From: Siphonodentalium dalli
Taxonomy: Eukaryota > Mollusca > Scaphopoda > Gadilida > Siphonodentaliidae
Length of the DNA stretch: 64,000 nucleotides
Assembly (NCBI GenBank): GCA_032622095.1
Contig: CP136067.1
Location: 93,676,707 to 93,740,706, forward strand
Reading direction: 5' to 3'
Shown here piece by piece: positions 43,726 to 55,188 of this stretch (the first letter of the stretch is position 1; each line of letters opens with the position of its first letter). A program made the position numbers and the translations under genes. The notes under the pieces are model-generated. The model was given only the letters and a program-made list of their open reading frames with translations. It was not told the DNA's origin and made no database searches.

Positions 43726-46700
43726 TGGGCCTACCTCCCAACCCAAAACATATAATAGCTTACTATATAGAGACTGGGACTCATATAATATATAATATTA
43801 GTCCCAGCTACATGTAGCTAGAAATGTGAACAGCAGACATCCTGAGATACAAACAATATATATTATTGATTGTTTGATTTTCCAACCAGTATTTAGTGGG
43901 GGGGATGTGTTGTTTTTAGACCAACAGCAGTATATTCTTCTACTTTTGGTCCAAAGTTTGGTCGGAATGGCTATCGGTTGAACAATTTAGGTTTAGAGGG
44001 TGTCAGGTTGGACATTTCATTTGGAAATGTTTGAGGTACCATTTGGAAAGTTCAACTGGGAGGGGGGGGGGGGGTGCAAAGTAGTATTTCGAGAACACTT
44101 GACTTTGGTCTGGTTCAAGGTACGTACATTTGGAAATGTCAAGGTGGACAAACCCAAGTTTCCCAACCACCCACCAATGGGGACCATCTACATGTAGCCA
44201 CCTCCCCGATTATAAGGTATAAGAACACATTGGCTACATGGATGCGACTAGAGATCTCCATTGTGGGGGGGTCTCCAACGATAACTTACTATTATTATCA
44301 CAGCTCTCAGTTAGTGGCCAAGACATAAATGCTATACGTGTAAGCATTCTCTCCAGTCAATTATTTACCAGATCGACATACTTCTAAGTTAGGAATGAAA
44401 TAGACACGACAAGAGAAAAATGTAATCCTGTCCATTTTGGTCAATACATGTAGGCGATCACTACCATAAATATGGTAATATAAATTTTTGCCTCAAGGCG
44501 ACATATAATATTTCCGAATGCCATGCTACATGAAACTAAATATGAAATGTTCCAGATACCATAAAATCTCTTACAGGTACCGGTACTTAATCCGATCAGA
44601 GGGTCCCCATATAATCACATTCCAACAACAACATTTTTTGAAATGACGCTTCAGTTTCAGAATCTAATAATTGCCCAAAAATAATGAAAAACACCATCAA
44701 CTATAGTATAAAATTGCACAAAACCTGTTATTTATCACCATTTTGTTCAACGAAATTTTACCGGTTTGTCAAATATCTGACACAAAAAGCCACTTGATTT
44801 TAGAGTTTAATATCCATCTTTGCCCGCAATTTGGTCAATGAAATTCTTCTCGTTGACTGTCTATTGGGCCACTATAATTAAAATAATAGATTTATAACAT
44901 CGATATCTGATCACTCTGAGCTGTGGTGGGTGGGTTCCTCGACTCGAATCAAATATTTTTTACCCCCGAAGTCAAGGAAATAGTAATTTGCGACCGTTAA
45001 TTCGGATTGAGTACCTTTAATATCTAACAGCAACCATATCTCAACCCCACTACAATCTGGGACTAATATATGTTATACATGTATTAGTCCCAGCTACAAT
45101 CAGTGAACCTGATGAATAATTTTAACAGCATCTGAAAATGAAAGAAACATCCCGCACCTTGTCTACGATATAATGAAAGCCATAATTGTAAATCAATCAG
45201 CTCTGCGTGTACCGGTATACATGTATATGTACACATATTGGACCCACATGAATTGCTATATTCTCCATATTAATTTAAAACGAGCGCACCACTTTAACAA
45301 ACTCATTATTGAGTATTATATCAATAGCGATGTGTTTGTTAAAGTGGCAAGGTCATTTTAGATTTATACTCTTTTAACATCAGTAGGCCTACACAATCAT
45401 TCGTTGCATAACTTTCATTAAATTTTCCTAGTACTGAATATAAACAGTACTGGTACAACACTAGCAGTACTTGAACCGACCATACTGTAGGTGTCTGGCC
45501 TGTTTATTACCTTTTTAATTTGTTGATAGTTCATTCAGACAACATCCTCTAAGTTGCCTAATAATAGAGACAAACTAATAATAGTGATGGTGGGATTTTT
45601 TAGCTAAAATTAATAATAGTAACCACAGCAATTTCACTCTATGTCTCTTAGTGATCTGATCATGGGAAGTGTTCTCCAAATATAATAACAGTGTTGTTAT
45701 TATCAAGTCTGGCTCTTCTTGAATTCAACTATCATAGTGATATTCAACTACATGTATTATAGCTTAATTGTACTACCTGTACCATACACAATGTATACTG
45801 GTACGGTATATACGTAAACTCCAGGTTTTCTCTGTTTTTACTAAAACTTCATGGAATCATCTCACTTCGTAATGCACAACCACATTAAAGTGTACATGTA
45901 TATAACACTATAATTTTAAAAGAGAAAATGAGAAGGCATCAGATTCCAATATAAAAAGAATTCTACAGCTTATTGCAGGAGACCTGTTTATTTCATAATG
46001 GCAGAAGTACATATGTGCATGTATGCCATTTGAATGACATTTTAATAACTTCTCACCAAGATGATTTCAAAATTCTAACTACTAGTACAAGTAAATCAGT
46101 TAAATAATCAAAAATGCCAGCACCGATATATATACTGTACTACATGTAGTAGGTACCGTACATGAGATATTGTCACCACTTCATAATAGTTGAATATATA
46201 TGGTACATGTACCGGTACAATGGAATTCAAGTTGTATCAGACCTGTTGTTTGGCATAACCAATGTACCAGTAAGTGACTTTGGTGATCACTGTTAGTCAT
46301 TGATTTTGATAACATAAGTTCATGATTTTTACAAAATAATTTTAATGAATCAAAACCATGTGCAGCCGCATGTGTAACATGTAACTGTCTTTGTCCATTA
46401 GTCATTATCCAAGTCTGGTTTAGTCTTGATCTAATGATCAAAGGCGGAATGTTACTAGTATGTACCGGTAACTTATTATCATGATCCGGGAGTACTGATG
46501 AATTATAATCCATTTCACAGCATTGTCCATGTCTGCATGTATCATGACATGTTTGGTAAACATCCTCACTCGATTCACTGACACTGGTGAGTGGTGCCAT
46601 TGCCATTCTAATTCTCCATATCATGTTCTACCCTTCACAAGTTCACACACATGTAGCTACTGTACTTCTAATCAGTCTAATGTACTATTCAGAATGATAG

Positions 46701-47760
46701 AATCTGAATGAACATTCAATGACCTTTTACGGCATCAGCGTTGACTGCATTTCAGCGTTGACTGCATTTCAGCATTGAAGGGATGAGGAGTCCAGAATAG
46801 AACTATAATCATCATATTTTGCAATAATCATTACATTCACATTGTTTGCATTCTTCCATTGGGGTCAATCAGTGCTATTCTGTATTCACTTATTCGGGTC
46901 AATCAATGTCCATGATAATAACAGCTGAATACGGCATAGTCTGACCTGCCACACTCAGTGACTCACACACAGTGTCTGTGACCAGTCCAGTGTTAGTTCA
47001 GTCATGAACGTAGTGCGCATCCTTCTGCGCTGGAAGCAGCAATCTGCGAAAGCGGTCATGTTGACCAACTTCACCAAGTCCAGTGTGCGATATTCGGATT
47101 GGTCCCGTCACTTCACATGATATTTTCTGATAATTAAGCGGTATTTCTAACATCCAACGGGTTAAAACAGTCTATATCTAATCCGTTGTGTACACGAAAG
47201 AATGAGATACACATTTTCTGCGAATAATGAACGAAACAAGCAGATATGACAGATGAAAAAACTATTTATTTTTAACACATAAAAATTCGGAAATTCCACA
47301 CCGGAAGTGTGAAATAACGTACTCTAACTCTGGGAACAATTTATCCCCAATTTCATGTACAAGAATGTTTAAACATTATCATAACATATTCGACTTGTTT
47401 TTAATTTGTTTTCGTGAAAAGGAATGATAAAAGGCACAATAAACATATCTAGAACAGAACGACAACTAAATCCAAATTAGCCATTTCCCCGTCATATTTC
47501 GGTCAGGCAAGCGAGGTACAAAAATGTATGAATCTGAGTACGAAAGTCGGAGTGTTCCTCTATCGTATTGCAATAATCGCCAACCTATTATAATATAAAA
47601 AGCTATGCAGGGGGATAACTCGGAAAAAAAAATTATTGTTGCGGAAAAAGTCTCATTGTGAGACTTTAAGCATAACGTTTAAGACGTACTTATGCTATTT
47701 CGTACCAATAACATTTTATAAGGCTATCACAGATCCTCCTTTGTGAATAGAAAGGAATAT
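43726..47760. other. Intron 25 middle, about 4 kb of AT-rich DNA
   Basis: There is no exon and no clear TIR. Short features: a G-run at 44062-44075; two palindromes with GGGACT ... AGTCCC at 43788-43808 and 45058-45096; frequent GTACCGGTAC/ACATGTAC-type palindromes at 45200-46500; and a short tandem repeat of GCGTTGACTGCATTTCA at 46735-46775. A 147-codon minus-strand open frame at 46181-46624 resembles nothing I know. Confidence 0.5.
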
Positions 47761-47768
47761 ACCATGTA

Positions 47769-47947
47769 CAGTAATGCCCTAAATAATTGGCTCCTTAACC
47801 ACAGCAGAATTATGGGTAATATTTCAGGATTAAGTTGGAAATATGGCTTGTTGCCATTCATCGGAAAGCTCTCAGTGAGAGCTTTCCAATGAATGGCAAC
47901 AAGCCATATTTCCGACTAAATCCTGAAAAATACCCATAATTCTGCTA
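47769..47947. mobile_element. TA foldback MITE, right terminus missing
   Basis: CAGTAATGCCCTAAATAATT after TA, full central hairpin, but the final ~35 bases of the right arm are deleted. Confidence 0.85.
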
Positions 47948-47989
47948 AAATGTTATTTTCTAATATTAGTCACTGAAAGCTGCTTGGCT

Positions 47990-48290
47990 GTTTGCAGTCC
48001 AAAATATTCCTAATAAAATCGCTTTTGAATTTTTCCTGTTATCAAAATAGGTAGAAAAATACTTAAACTACCTTTCTACGAGTATTATATGTCCCTGAAA
48101 GGTGCATTGAATTCATAAAAATACAACTTTGAACACTTTGTTTGAGTTCAATTAGCACGGCATGGAACAGAAAGTGTTGCCTGACTACTCCGTTACTGAT
48201 ATGGTGAAAATAATGAGTGTTTGTTTCACTTCTGTGTGCAAAATTGAAAACAGCTGCAAAATGGCACTGACCATGGAACGTATTTTTCAG
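47990..48290. repeat. Dispersed repeat, copy 1 of 3
   Basis: TTTTGAATTTTTCC, AAATAGGTAGAAAAATA and GGCATGGAACAGAAAG recur at 49200-49300 (partial) and 50945-51240. Only the left portion is shared by all three. Confidence 0.7.
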
Positions 48291-48332
48291 AGCATATGAA
48301 GCCTTCAGGCTGATTCCTAATCTATCAATTAA

Positions 48333-48510
48333 CCCTTCCATGACTGGAGCTTTCCATAGGGAGCCTCTCACAATATATTTACCTTGGCCTTGTCAGCCAG
48401 TACATTCTCTTATATATGCGAGGCTCCCTATGGGAGACTCGCATATATAAGAGAATGCACTGGCACAGGATCTTTAATACTGCACCAGCGCAGCTCCCGT
48501 TATGAAAGGG
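48333..48510. mobile_element. TTAA MITE, family B, inverted short copy
   Basis: TTAA on both sides; the first palindrome is mostly deleted. It ends 27 bp before exon 26, within the region where polypyrimidine and branch signals would lie. Confidence 0.85.
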
Positions 48511-48537
48511 TTAACTGATGTTATCCATTCCTTCCAG

Positions 48538-48807
48538 GTTATTTTATGTACATAGAATCATCTGCTCCTCGTCACCAAGGAGACAATGCTCGACTTGTAA
48601 GCCCCCGCCTACCCAGCCAGTCCGACCGGACATGAATGCCTCCAGTTTTGGTATCATATGAGTGGACAGACAGTCGGGACGTTCAACATCTACATCATGG
48701 TGAATGGATTGATGGGAAATGCGAGATGGTCTCGCCATGGTAACCAGGTCGCACGATGGCTTTTTGGTAATCTGGACATCAGTGTAACACCAAACACTAA
48801 GTACAGG
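48538..48807 (+). CDS. Exon 26: MAM7 B segment, +1 frameshift
   Basis: The exon opens with YFMYIESSAPR and reads to a TGA at about 48634. A second frame then carries CLQFWYHMSG, TFNIYIMV and ARWSRHGNQ up to AGG|GTATGT. The frames meet around 48618-48630 and the exon is one base too long for its phases (270 nt, 1 in, 0 out), so a one-base insertion is the simplest cause. It may be a real lesion, an allele or an assembly error. The previous intron is the longest within the gene (7.2 kb). Confidence 0.85.
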
Positions 48808-49021
48808 GTATGTTTTCTTTACACTATCTGAAACTAATATATAATGAACAATTGTTGGACAATGGAAATGTGCACATAACGGAACCACAACAACTGAAAT
48901 AGGTCAAGTCAGCAAAATATATCGAAGCAGTAAAGTGTTATAAGAAAGTATATCGTTTTCCCGCATTAGTTCAACTGTACTCATACCTTCAACAATGGTG
49001 TGTCTTTACAGCCACATGGCA

Positions 49022-49205
49022 TTTGTACTCCAAAATACATCTAATAATATTCAAAATTCACCTAATAATATCTAAGATACCCCTAATAATATTCAAAATG
49101 CACCTAATAATATTTAAAATTCACCTAATAATATTCAAAATGCACCTAATAATATTCAAAATTCACCTAATAATATTAAAAAAGCGCCTAATAATTTTCA
49201 AAATA
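49022..49205. repeat. 22-bp tandem repeat, 8-9 units
   Basis: AATATTCAAAATTCACCTAA-type units alternate with AATATTCAAAATGCACCTAA. Located in intron 26; no resemblance to an exon. Confidence 0.92.
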
Positions 49206-49974
49206 CAGCTATAATCCCTTTTGAATTTTTCCCGGTATCGAAATAGATAGATAAATATCTGAAATGCCTCTCTACAAACATTATATATTCCAGAGCGATG
49301 GCAGATCCATATTTTCTTCCCATGGTCTACAGTTGCAATTTTTATGTGACCTTTGACTAAAAAATGTAACCATATACAAACGAAATGATCTCAAATTTTT
49401 TGAAAAATATGAGAAACAATTCACATATTTTCAACACTATATCGATGATTTTGTTTGTCAATTTTCATTGAAATCGACACGGTGACATCTTATGAATGAA
49501 ATGAACATTATGAAATTGACACGCTTTTCCATATAGTATCTCAGACGCAGCGCTCACCCAGCATGAAGAAATATATTGGTTAAATTCAGTAAAAATGTTC
49601 CCGTTCCCCTCTCGACTAGATATAACTATATATATCTTCACTTTGATGTTGGTAGTTTATACCATGTATAGTCTAGCTGTCCATCAAGACTACCCGGAAG
49701 TACAATTGGCCTAATTTATTCTCAAAATTACGATTGGTGTCCATTCTTTCGATGAATCGTTGTTTACGGAGTGTAATTACTGATATTCAACCACAAACTA
49801 TAGGCTTATATAAATCTTATTAGGTGGGAATACCGGGGAATCTATAAACTGAATTTGATAAAAAAAAAACACAAATTTAAAAGCCACAGCAACCCTCATG
49901 TGAGTGGTTATCTTTGGTTCATTAATTAGGCTAGCATATGGTCATATTATCTCATCGTTATATTTTTCCTGCAG

Positions 49975-50209
49975 GTTGTTTTTGAAGGACTTGTGGGAAC
50001 ATCTTATAAAAGTGATATTGCTCTTGATGACATCCAAATCATTCCCGGCAAATGTCCATCCATCGCGGCTTGTAATTTCGAACACGGCACATGTGGATAT
50101 GCTAATGCTCATGGGAATGGCGACAATTTTGATTGGCAGAGGAGTGCTGGTGGCACCCTTTCTGCAGGCACTGGACCATCAGTCGACCACACAACAAATT
50201 CAGACAAAG
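49975..50209 (+). CDS. Exon 27: MAM7 C + MAM8 A, fused
   Basis: It encodes VVFEGLVGTSY, SDIALDDI and GKC closing MAM7, then IAACNFEHGTCGYAN, FDWQR and GPSVDHTT opening MAM8. Phase 0 in, 1 out. As in exon 4 no intron separates the domains, and the joint (GKCPSIAAC against GKCPPVASC) is similar, which suggests the two MAM pairs descend from one duplicated block. Confidence 0.93.
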
Positions 50210-50249
50210 GTATATCATGCAGACTTTAATAGAATGATATTGTCCTTAA

Positions 50250-50447
50250 CCCTTTCAGTGCCAAGTCCGATTTTTGTATCAACCCATATTTCCTTGATCA
50301 TTTTTCAAATTTATTGATTATAATAATGTGATACATTGATGGAAAGAGCTCGATCAATGTATCACATTATTTATTATAATCAATAAATTTGAAAAATGAT
50401 CAAGGAAATATGGGTTGATAAAAAAATCGAACTTGGCACTGAAAGGG
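50250..50447. mobile_element. TTAA MITE, family A, complete foldback
   Basis: TTAA on both sides; CCCTTTCAGTGCCAAGTCCG and its complement; a nearly perfect 198-bp hairpin with centre GAGCTC near 50347, lacking the TATATAAG core. Confidence 0.92.
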
Positions 50448-50783
50448 TTAAAGGGGTACTCTACCTTAAATCTGGTCATTTATGGGACCGTCTCCTTTTA
50501 TGCTCAACAGAACATACCCAACAAATGAATTAATTTTAGCCATGGATTGGTGAAAAATACACTCATGTGCTCTATGAACGATGCAAACAACATGGTAAGA
50601 ATAATGAAAATCAACATGTCCATAGATATGTATTGGACATTAGTGTGTATTGAGCTTGAATCCAATGATATATTAACAATGAATATAATCTTGAATATTT
50701 GCAAGACCCTCGTTCTGTTGATTTTGAATATCCCCTCCCCCATTAATATTTGCATGACCCTCATCACATTAACTTAATTGCAG

Positions 50784-50906
50784 GTTTCTACATGTATGTT
50801 GAATCGTCACACCGGAAGCAGCATGACAGAGCATGGTTATACAGTCCGTATCTACCGGCAACATCAGGATCATGTGTCAGCTTCTGGTATCACATGTACG
50901 GACAAG
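50784..50906 (+). CDS. Exon 28: MAM8 B1 segment
   Basis: It encodes FYMYVESSHRK, SCVSFWYHMYG and ends at GQ. Phase 1 in and out. Acceptor AATTGCAG, donor GTAAGT. Confidence 0.92.
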
Positions 50907-50944
50907 GTAAGTTTCGAAAACAAATATTTATCTAAAGCTACTTT

Positions 50945-51300
50945 TCGGTTTGCATTCCAAAATACACATAATATTTTTTGCTTTTTAATTTTTCCCGGTA
51001 TCAAAATAGGTCGATAAATATTTGAACTACCTTTCTATGAGCATCCTGTAACCCAAAAAGACTAATTGAAGTAAATGAACATTACAACTATGAACACGTT
51101 GTTTGGGTACGAAACAAAAAACAGCAATTTGCACGACATGGAACAGAAAAGAGCATTCCGTGTTAGCCTATTCCTGATATTGTAGAAATAAAGAGCGTTT
51201 GTCTGACTTGAAAACAAGTGTTTTTTCAGAGCATGTGACACTGGTATATCCATATTTTGTATATTTAACAACCTATTGTATCCGTCCCTCCAAATCACAT
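50945..51300. repeat. Dispersed repeat, copy 3 of 3
   Basis: Matches 47990-48290 through TTTTTCCCGGTATCAAAATA, GAACTACCTTTCTATGAGC and GACATGGAACAGAAAAG. Confidence 0.7.
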
Positions 51301-51343
51301 AGACAAAATTTGGAGGTTCAAATGAGCCATGCCCACCGTTTAA

Positions 51344-51588
51344 TCCTTTCTTTATTAAATACTCAATGACGAGTAGTCCCTTTGGAAATGTTCAGATAAT
51401 AAGTTCAACAAATGACCACAGACCATTTGTTGAACTTATTATCTGAACATTTTCCAACAATGAATAAGAATTCCCCTGATGTATTATCTGTCATCTTTTA
51501 TTTCATGAACATCCCTCGAAATGGGTAATAGACCATTCCAATGTAATTACATTTTTAACTAGATTGGAGAATTCATTCAGAAAAGAAA
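51344..51588. mobile_element. TTAA MITE, family C, copy 2
   Basis: Starts after TTAA with TCCTTTCTTTATTAAATAC; has a strong hairpin (AATGTTCAGATAATAAGTTC and complement) at 51388-51455; the right end is AGAAAAGAAAGT. Confidence 0.75.
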
Positions 51589-52368
51589 GTAAAATTACAA
51601 ATCTATATACATGCAATTCTTCAAAATGTATGGCGACCGCTTGGACTACAGATAACAAATTCACTAGAAAAGTCACGATTGTTTACCACTGAAAGGTTGT
51701 TTACTTTGTTCACATAAAACATTGGTTTGTCTGATTAGCGGGTTAACTTCTATTTCATTGAATCCAACATGGCCACCAAAATTCAAAAAATTTTGTTTTA
51801 GGGCATAGCAACCATCTAAGGGTTCTTAGTCTGCTCCAACAGAGCCATGGATCCTACATCACCAATCAAGTCTCTAACCCAAAGTGGTTTTGATTTTAAA
51901 TATGTTTAAAACATATATAAACGTTTGTCTGACGGAATAAAGTAGTACATGAGCTATGAAAATTCACAAAGCACATCAAAAATTAGTAATTGTTAAAAAC
52001 TCAAACTCAATTTGTTATAACTGAAATTTACAAGGAAAATTGGTATCCATTATCATTGTGCCCCAATTTTGATCACCAAACATAATAAAACCATTCCATT
52101 GATGTTCGTAAAATGCATGTAAAATCACTTGAAAGTACAACAAATCCTGCAACTAAATCTATTTGATCCACTGTATGAGTTTCAGATAGCAGCTATCCAA
52201 ACATCTGAAGCAACAATTTAGAGATTAAATTAGTGATGTAGGTTCATAGCCGTGTCCAAGAAACATTGAGTTTATGTACCGAATTTATGTACCAAGTTTA
52301 TGTACCAAGTTTGGTGCATTAACTCAAAATGCACAACTTTTGCCCCTGCAATAGTATGATTGTTTCAG

Positions 52369-52498
52369 ACACTGGTACATTGAAAGTTTATATGTCAAAC
52401 CTGAAAGCATCGATTATTATTTCATTGTTTTAGACACTGGTACATTGAGAGTCTATAAATTGAACCTGAAAGCATCGATTATTATTTCATTGTTTCAG
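52369..52498. repeat. Two upstream copies of exon 29 start, 65-bp units
   Basis: ACACTGGTACATTGA begins at 52369 and 52434, and the exon begins ACACTGGGACATTGA at 52499. Each copy is preceded by TTGTTTCAG or TTGTTTTAG, so all three acceptors look usable, but 65-bp steps break the frame. Confidence 0.95.
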
Positions 52499-52626
52499 AC
52501 ACTGGGACATTGAGAGTTTATATGCCGAACCCGAAAGCATCGATTATGATATGGAACAGGGCAGGAGATCAGGGAAATCTATGGCATCTCGCTCAAATCA
52601 ACGTAAACAACTCAAGTCCATTCCAG
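52499..52626 (+). CDS. Exon 29: MAM8 B2 segment
   Basis: It encodes TGTLRVYMPN, IWNRAGDQGNLW and ends SSPFQ. Phase 1 in, 0 out. Two upstream copies of acceptor plus exon start (65-bp period) and eight downstream copies of exon end plus donor (44-bp period) flank it, the clearest case of splice-junction amplification in the window. Confidence 0.92.
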
Positions 52627-52990
52627 GTACGATTTCTTAAAAAAACCGTAAATAACTCAAGTCCATTCCAGGTACGATTTGTTACATAAACGTAAACAAC
52701 TCAAGTCCATTCCAGGTACGATTTCTTAAAAAATGTAAATAACTCAAGTCCATTCCAGGTACGATTTCTTAAAAAAAACGTAAATAACTCAAGTCCATTC
52801 CAGGTACGATTTGTTACATAAACGTAAACAACTCAAGTCCATTCCAGGTACGATTTCTTAAAAAAATGTAAATAACTCAAGTCCATTCCAGGTACGATTT
52901 CTTAAAAAAATGTAAATAACTCAAGTCCATTAAAGGTACGATTTGTTAAATAAATGTAAATAACTCAAGCCAATTCCAGGTACGATTTGT
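52627..52990. repeat. 44-bp minisatellite, eight copies of exon 29 donor
   Basis: ACTCAAGTCCATTCCAG|GTACGATT of the exon 29 junction recurs with CTCAAG at 52656, 52700, 52743, 52788, 52832, 52876, 52920 and 52964. Most copies keep CAG|GTACGA. A further copy at 53827-53855 lies beyond an inserted element. Confidence 0.97.
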
Positions 52991-52993
52991 TAA

Positions 52994-53817
52994 AAGCCCA
53001 CTTAATTTGCAAACCTCCAGATCACATTATATAAAATATATGCTATATTATATACCATTTGGAAGAGGAAGCTCCAAAACATTGTATTTTCAACTTATTT
53101 GATGCAATAAACTGTAAACATGTTGTTTTTGTTGAGAAGGGGAATAACTCTATATATTTAGATATAGTTATTCCCCTTCCATTGAAAATAAACTATAGTT
53201 TGAATTCTGTTGCATACTGAGAGCCATAATGGGGGAAATGATTTTATTATTTCAGCTTTTTTCTATTACTCTATGGGCACCTTCTGAGACACAGACGTTC
53301 CAAATGGTGATGAATTATAGTATGATAATCATATTTTATGGCATTGATTGTTATTAACCCTTTCAGTGCCAAGTCCGATTTTTGTATCAACCCATATACC
53401 CTGTGCCAATGCATTCTCTTATATATGCGAGTCGACCATAGGTTGTCTCGCATATATAAGAGAATGCATTGGCCTAACAATTTTTCATCATTTGTTATAA
53501 TTTTTTACAATTTTAATAATTTTTTCTTATATTCTTTAACTCTTTCAGTGCCAGACTTATTGTGTAGGTTTAGTGCCAGGGAATCTTACGTTTTTCATGG
53601 GCATCAAAGTTATAACATACCCCTAAGGTTTTATCCAGTTTTTAAATTCGCTATACCATGCTTAAGCTTACCCAAAAAAAATCTGTTTTTTATTTTTTTA
53701 TGGCCGATTTTACAGACCGTAAATTAGGGCCTATGAGATCGGCCCCTGGCACTGAAAGGGTTAAAGCCGTATATCAAGGCACTATAATAATCGGTGACTT
53801 GAAAATTAAGTGGGCCT
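52994..53817. mobile_element. TTAA-flanked element inserted in the exon 29 array
   Basis: TTAA at 52990-52993 and 53818-53821; ends AAGCCCACTTAATTTGC and GAAAATTAAGTGGGCCT are inverted. Removing it rejoins the array unit. A family A MITE sits inside (53358-53760). Confidence 0.85.
53358..53760. mobile_element. TTAA MITE, family A, nested copy
   Basis: TTAA on both sides, CCCTTTCAGTGCCAAGTCCG at the left and CCTGGCACTGAAAGGG at the right, with the GCATTCTCTTATATATGCGAG palindrome near the left end. Confidence 0.9.
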
Positions 53818-53985
53818 TTAAATAAACATAAATAACTCAAGTCCATTCCAGGTATAAATGCCCACTGACAAGTAGTTCCCTTTGGAAATGTTCCATCTTC
53901 CAAGACCATCTCCTATCAGGTTTTACGTGTCTATATGTTACTTCCACCTCCGATCAGTTTTGACGTGACTATTTGTTAATTGCAG

Positions 53986-54118
53986 CTGTCTTTCGACGGA
54001 GATATTGGGAGTGGTTTCCATGGAGATATGGCAATTGATGACATCAACTACCATACTGGTGTTTGTACCACACCAACTGTTGCTACGGTAACCACGCCAG
54101 CTATAACTACCACATTAG
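53986..54118 (+). CDS. Exon 30: MAM8 C segment + Thr-rich linker
   Basis: It encodes LSFDGDIGSGF, GDMAIDDI and GVC, then a Thr/Pro/Val linker (TTPTVATVTTPAITTT) that is probably O-glycosylated. Phase 0 in, 1 out. Confidence 0.92.
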
Positions 54119-54508
54119 GTAAATATAAAATTTAATTATACCCCCACTCTCAAAGAGAATGGGGAGTATACTGGATTGACCTCAGTCATCTGTCTGGAAA
54201 TTTATCCATCTGATTTTCCGTTCAGTCCTTCCGGGCAGATATCTCAAACAACGGCCATTAATTCAATGTCTGACTCAAATAATATTTTTTATTTGGCCTA
54301 ATGTTTATTAAATTTATGAGGTGACTTAAAGGGGGCCTGTACACTAAATCCGGCCAGCATTTATGGGACCATCTCCTTTTATACTCAAAAGAATATATGC
54401 AACAAATGAATGAGCCATGAATTAGTGCAAATACACCCATGTGCTCTATGAACGATGTAAAACAACATGGTAAAATGAAAATGAGTTTATAACTCTATTA
54501 ACCTTTAA

Positions 54509-54721
54509 CCCTTTCATAAGGGAGCTGTGCTGGTGCAGCATTGAGTATCCTGTGCCAGTGCATTCTCTTATATATGCGAGTCCCATAACGAAGCCTCGCA
54601 TATATAAGAGAATACACTGGCTTACAAGGTCAAGGGAAATAATGTTAGGCGCCCTATGGGCTACTCGCATATATAAGAGAATACATTGGCAAAGTTTCAG
54701 GAAGTTCGAGTCATGGGAGGG
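54509..54721. mobile_element. TTAA MITE, family B, copy 6
   Basis: TTAA on both sides; CCCTTTCATAAGGGAGC and GTTCGAGTCATGGGAGGG. Confidence 0.85.
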
Positions 54722-54829
54722 TTAAGCCACCTCAGAAAATTAATAAACATTAGCGAATAGGCACTTTTGTGGATATGAACCCTGTGCAATGCACTTGTTT
54801 TACATGAAATAATATGGTTTATATTCCAG

Positions 54830-54982
54830 CTCCATCTATCTATGATTGCAACTTTGATAATAACACGATATGTGGATGGACTCAAGATAAGACTGATGTC
54901 TTTGATTGGCAGGTTCACAGACACACCACAAATTCAAAACATACAGGACCCACAGCCGATCACACCACACAGAGTTCATCAG
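54830..54982 (+). CDS. Exon 31: MAM9 A segment
   Basis: It encodes YDCNFDNNTICGWTQD, FDWQV and GPTADHTT. Phase 1 in and out. Acceptor TATTCCAG, donor GTGAGC. Confidence 0.92.
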
Positions 54983-55188
54983 GTGAGCTGAAGAAAACAT
55001 ATGTAGTTTTCAGGGGAACAGGATAACCCAACCCAGGGCAACGACAGGTTTCTTATTTTGTTTTAATTTGAACATATATCATATATAGAGGATCTACAAC
55101 TCGTCCCCAGTTTATAGCCAAATTTACAAAACGAATTCAGTAAATTAGGTCTGGACCGAGCCTCAAAACCTTCACAAAAGTTACTTAA

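Noticed and set aside
46181-46624. 147-codon minus-strand open frame as a gene
   Set aside because: No recognisable domain, inside an AT-rich intron with many palindromes, and no paralogue in the window; kept only as an unassigned observation.
48596-48601. GTAAGC inside exon 26 as a cryptic donor that repairs the frameshift
   Set aside because: Splicing there gives a 58-nt exon whose phase does not match exon 27.
48544-48888. 114-codon minus-strand open frame
   Set aside because: Shadow of the MAM7 B exon on the other strand.
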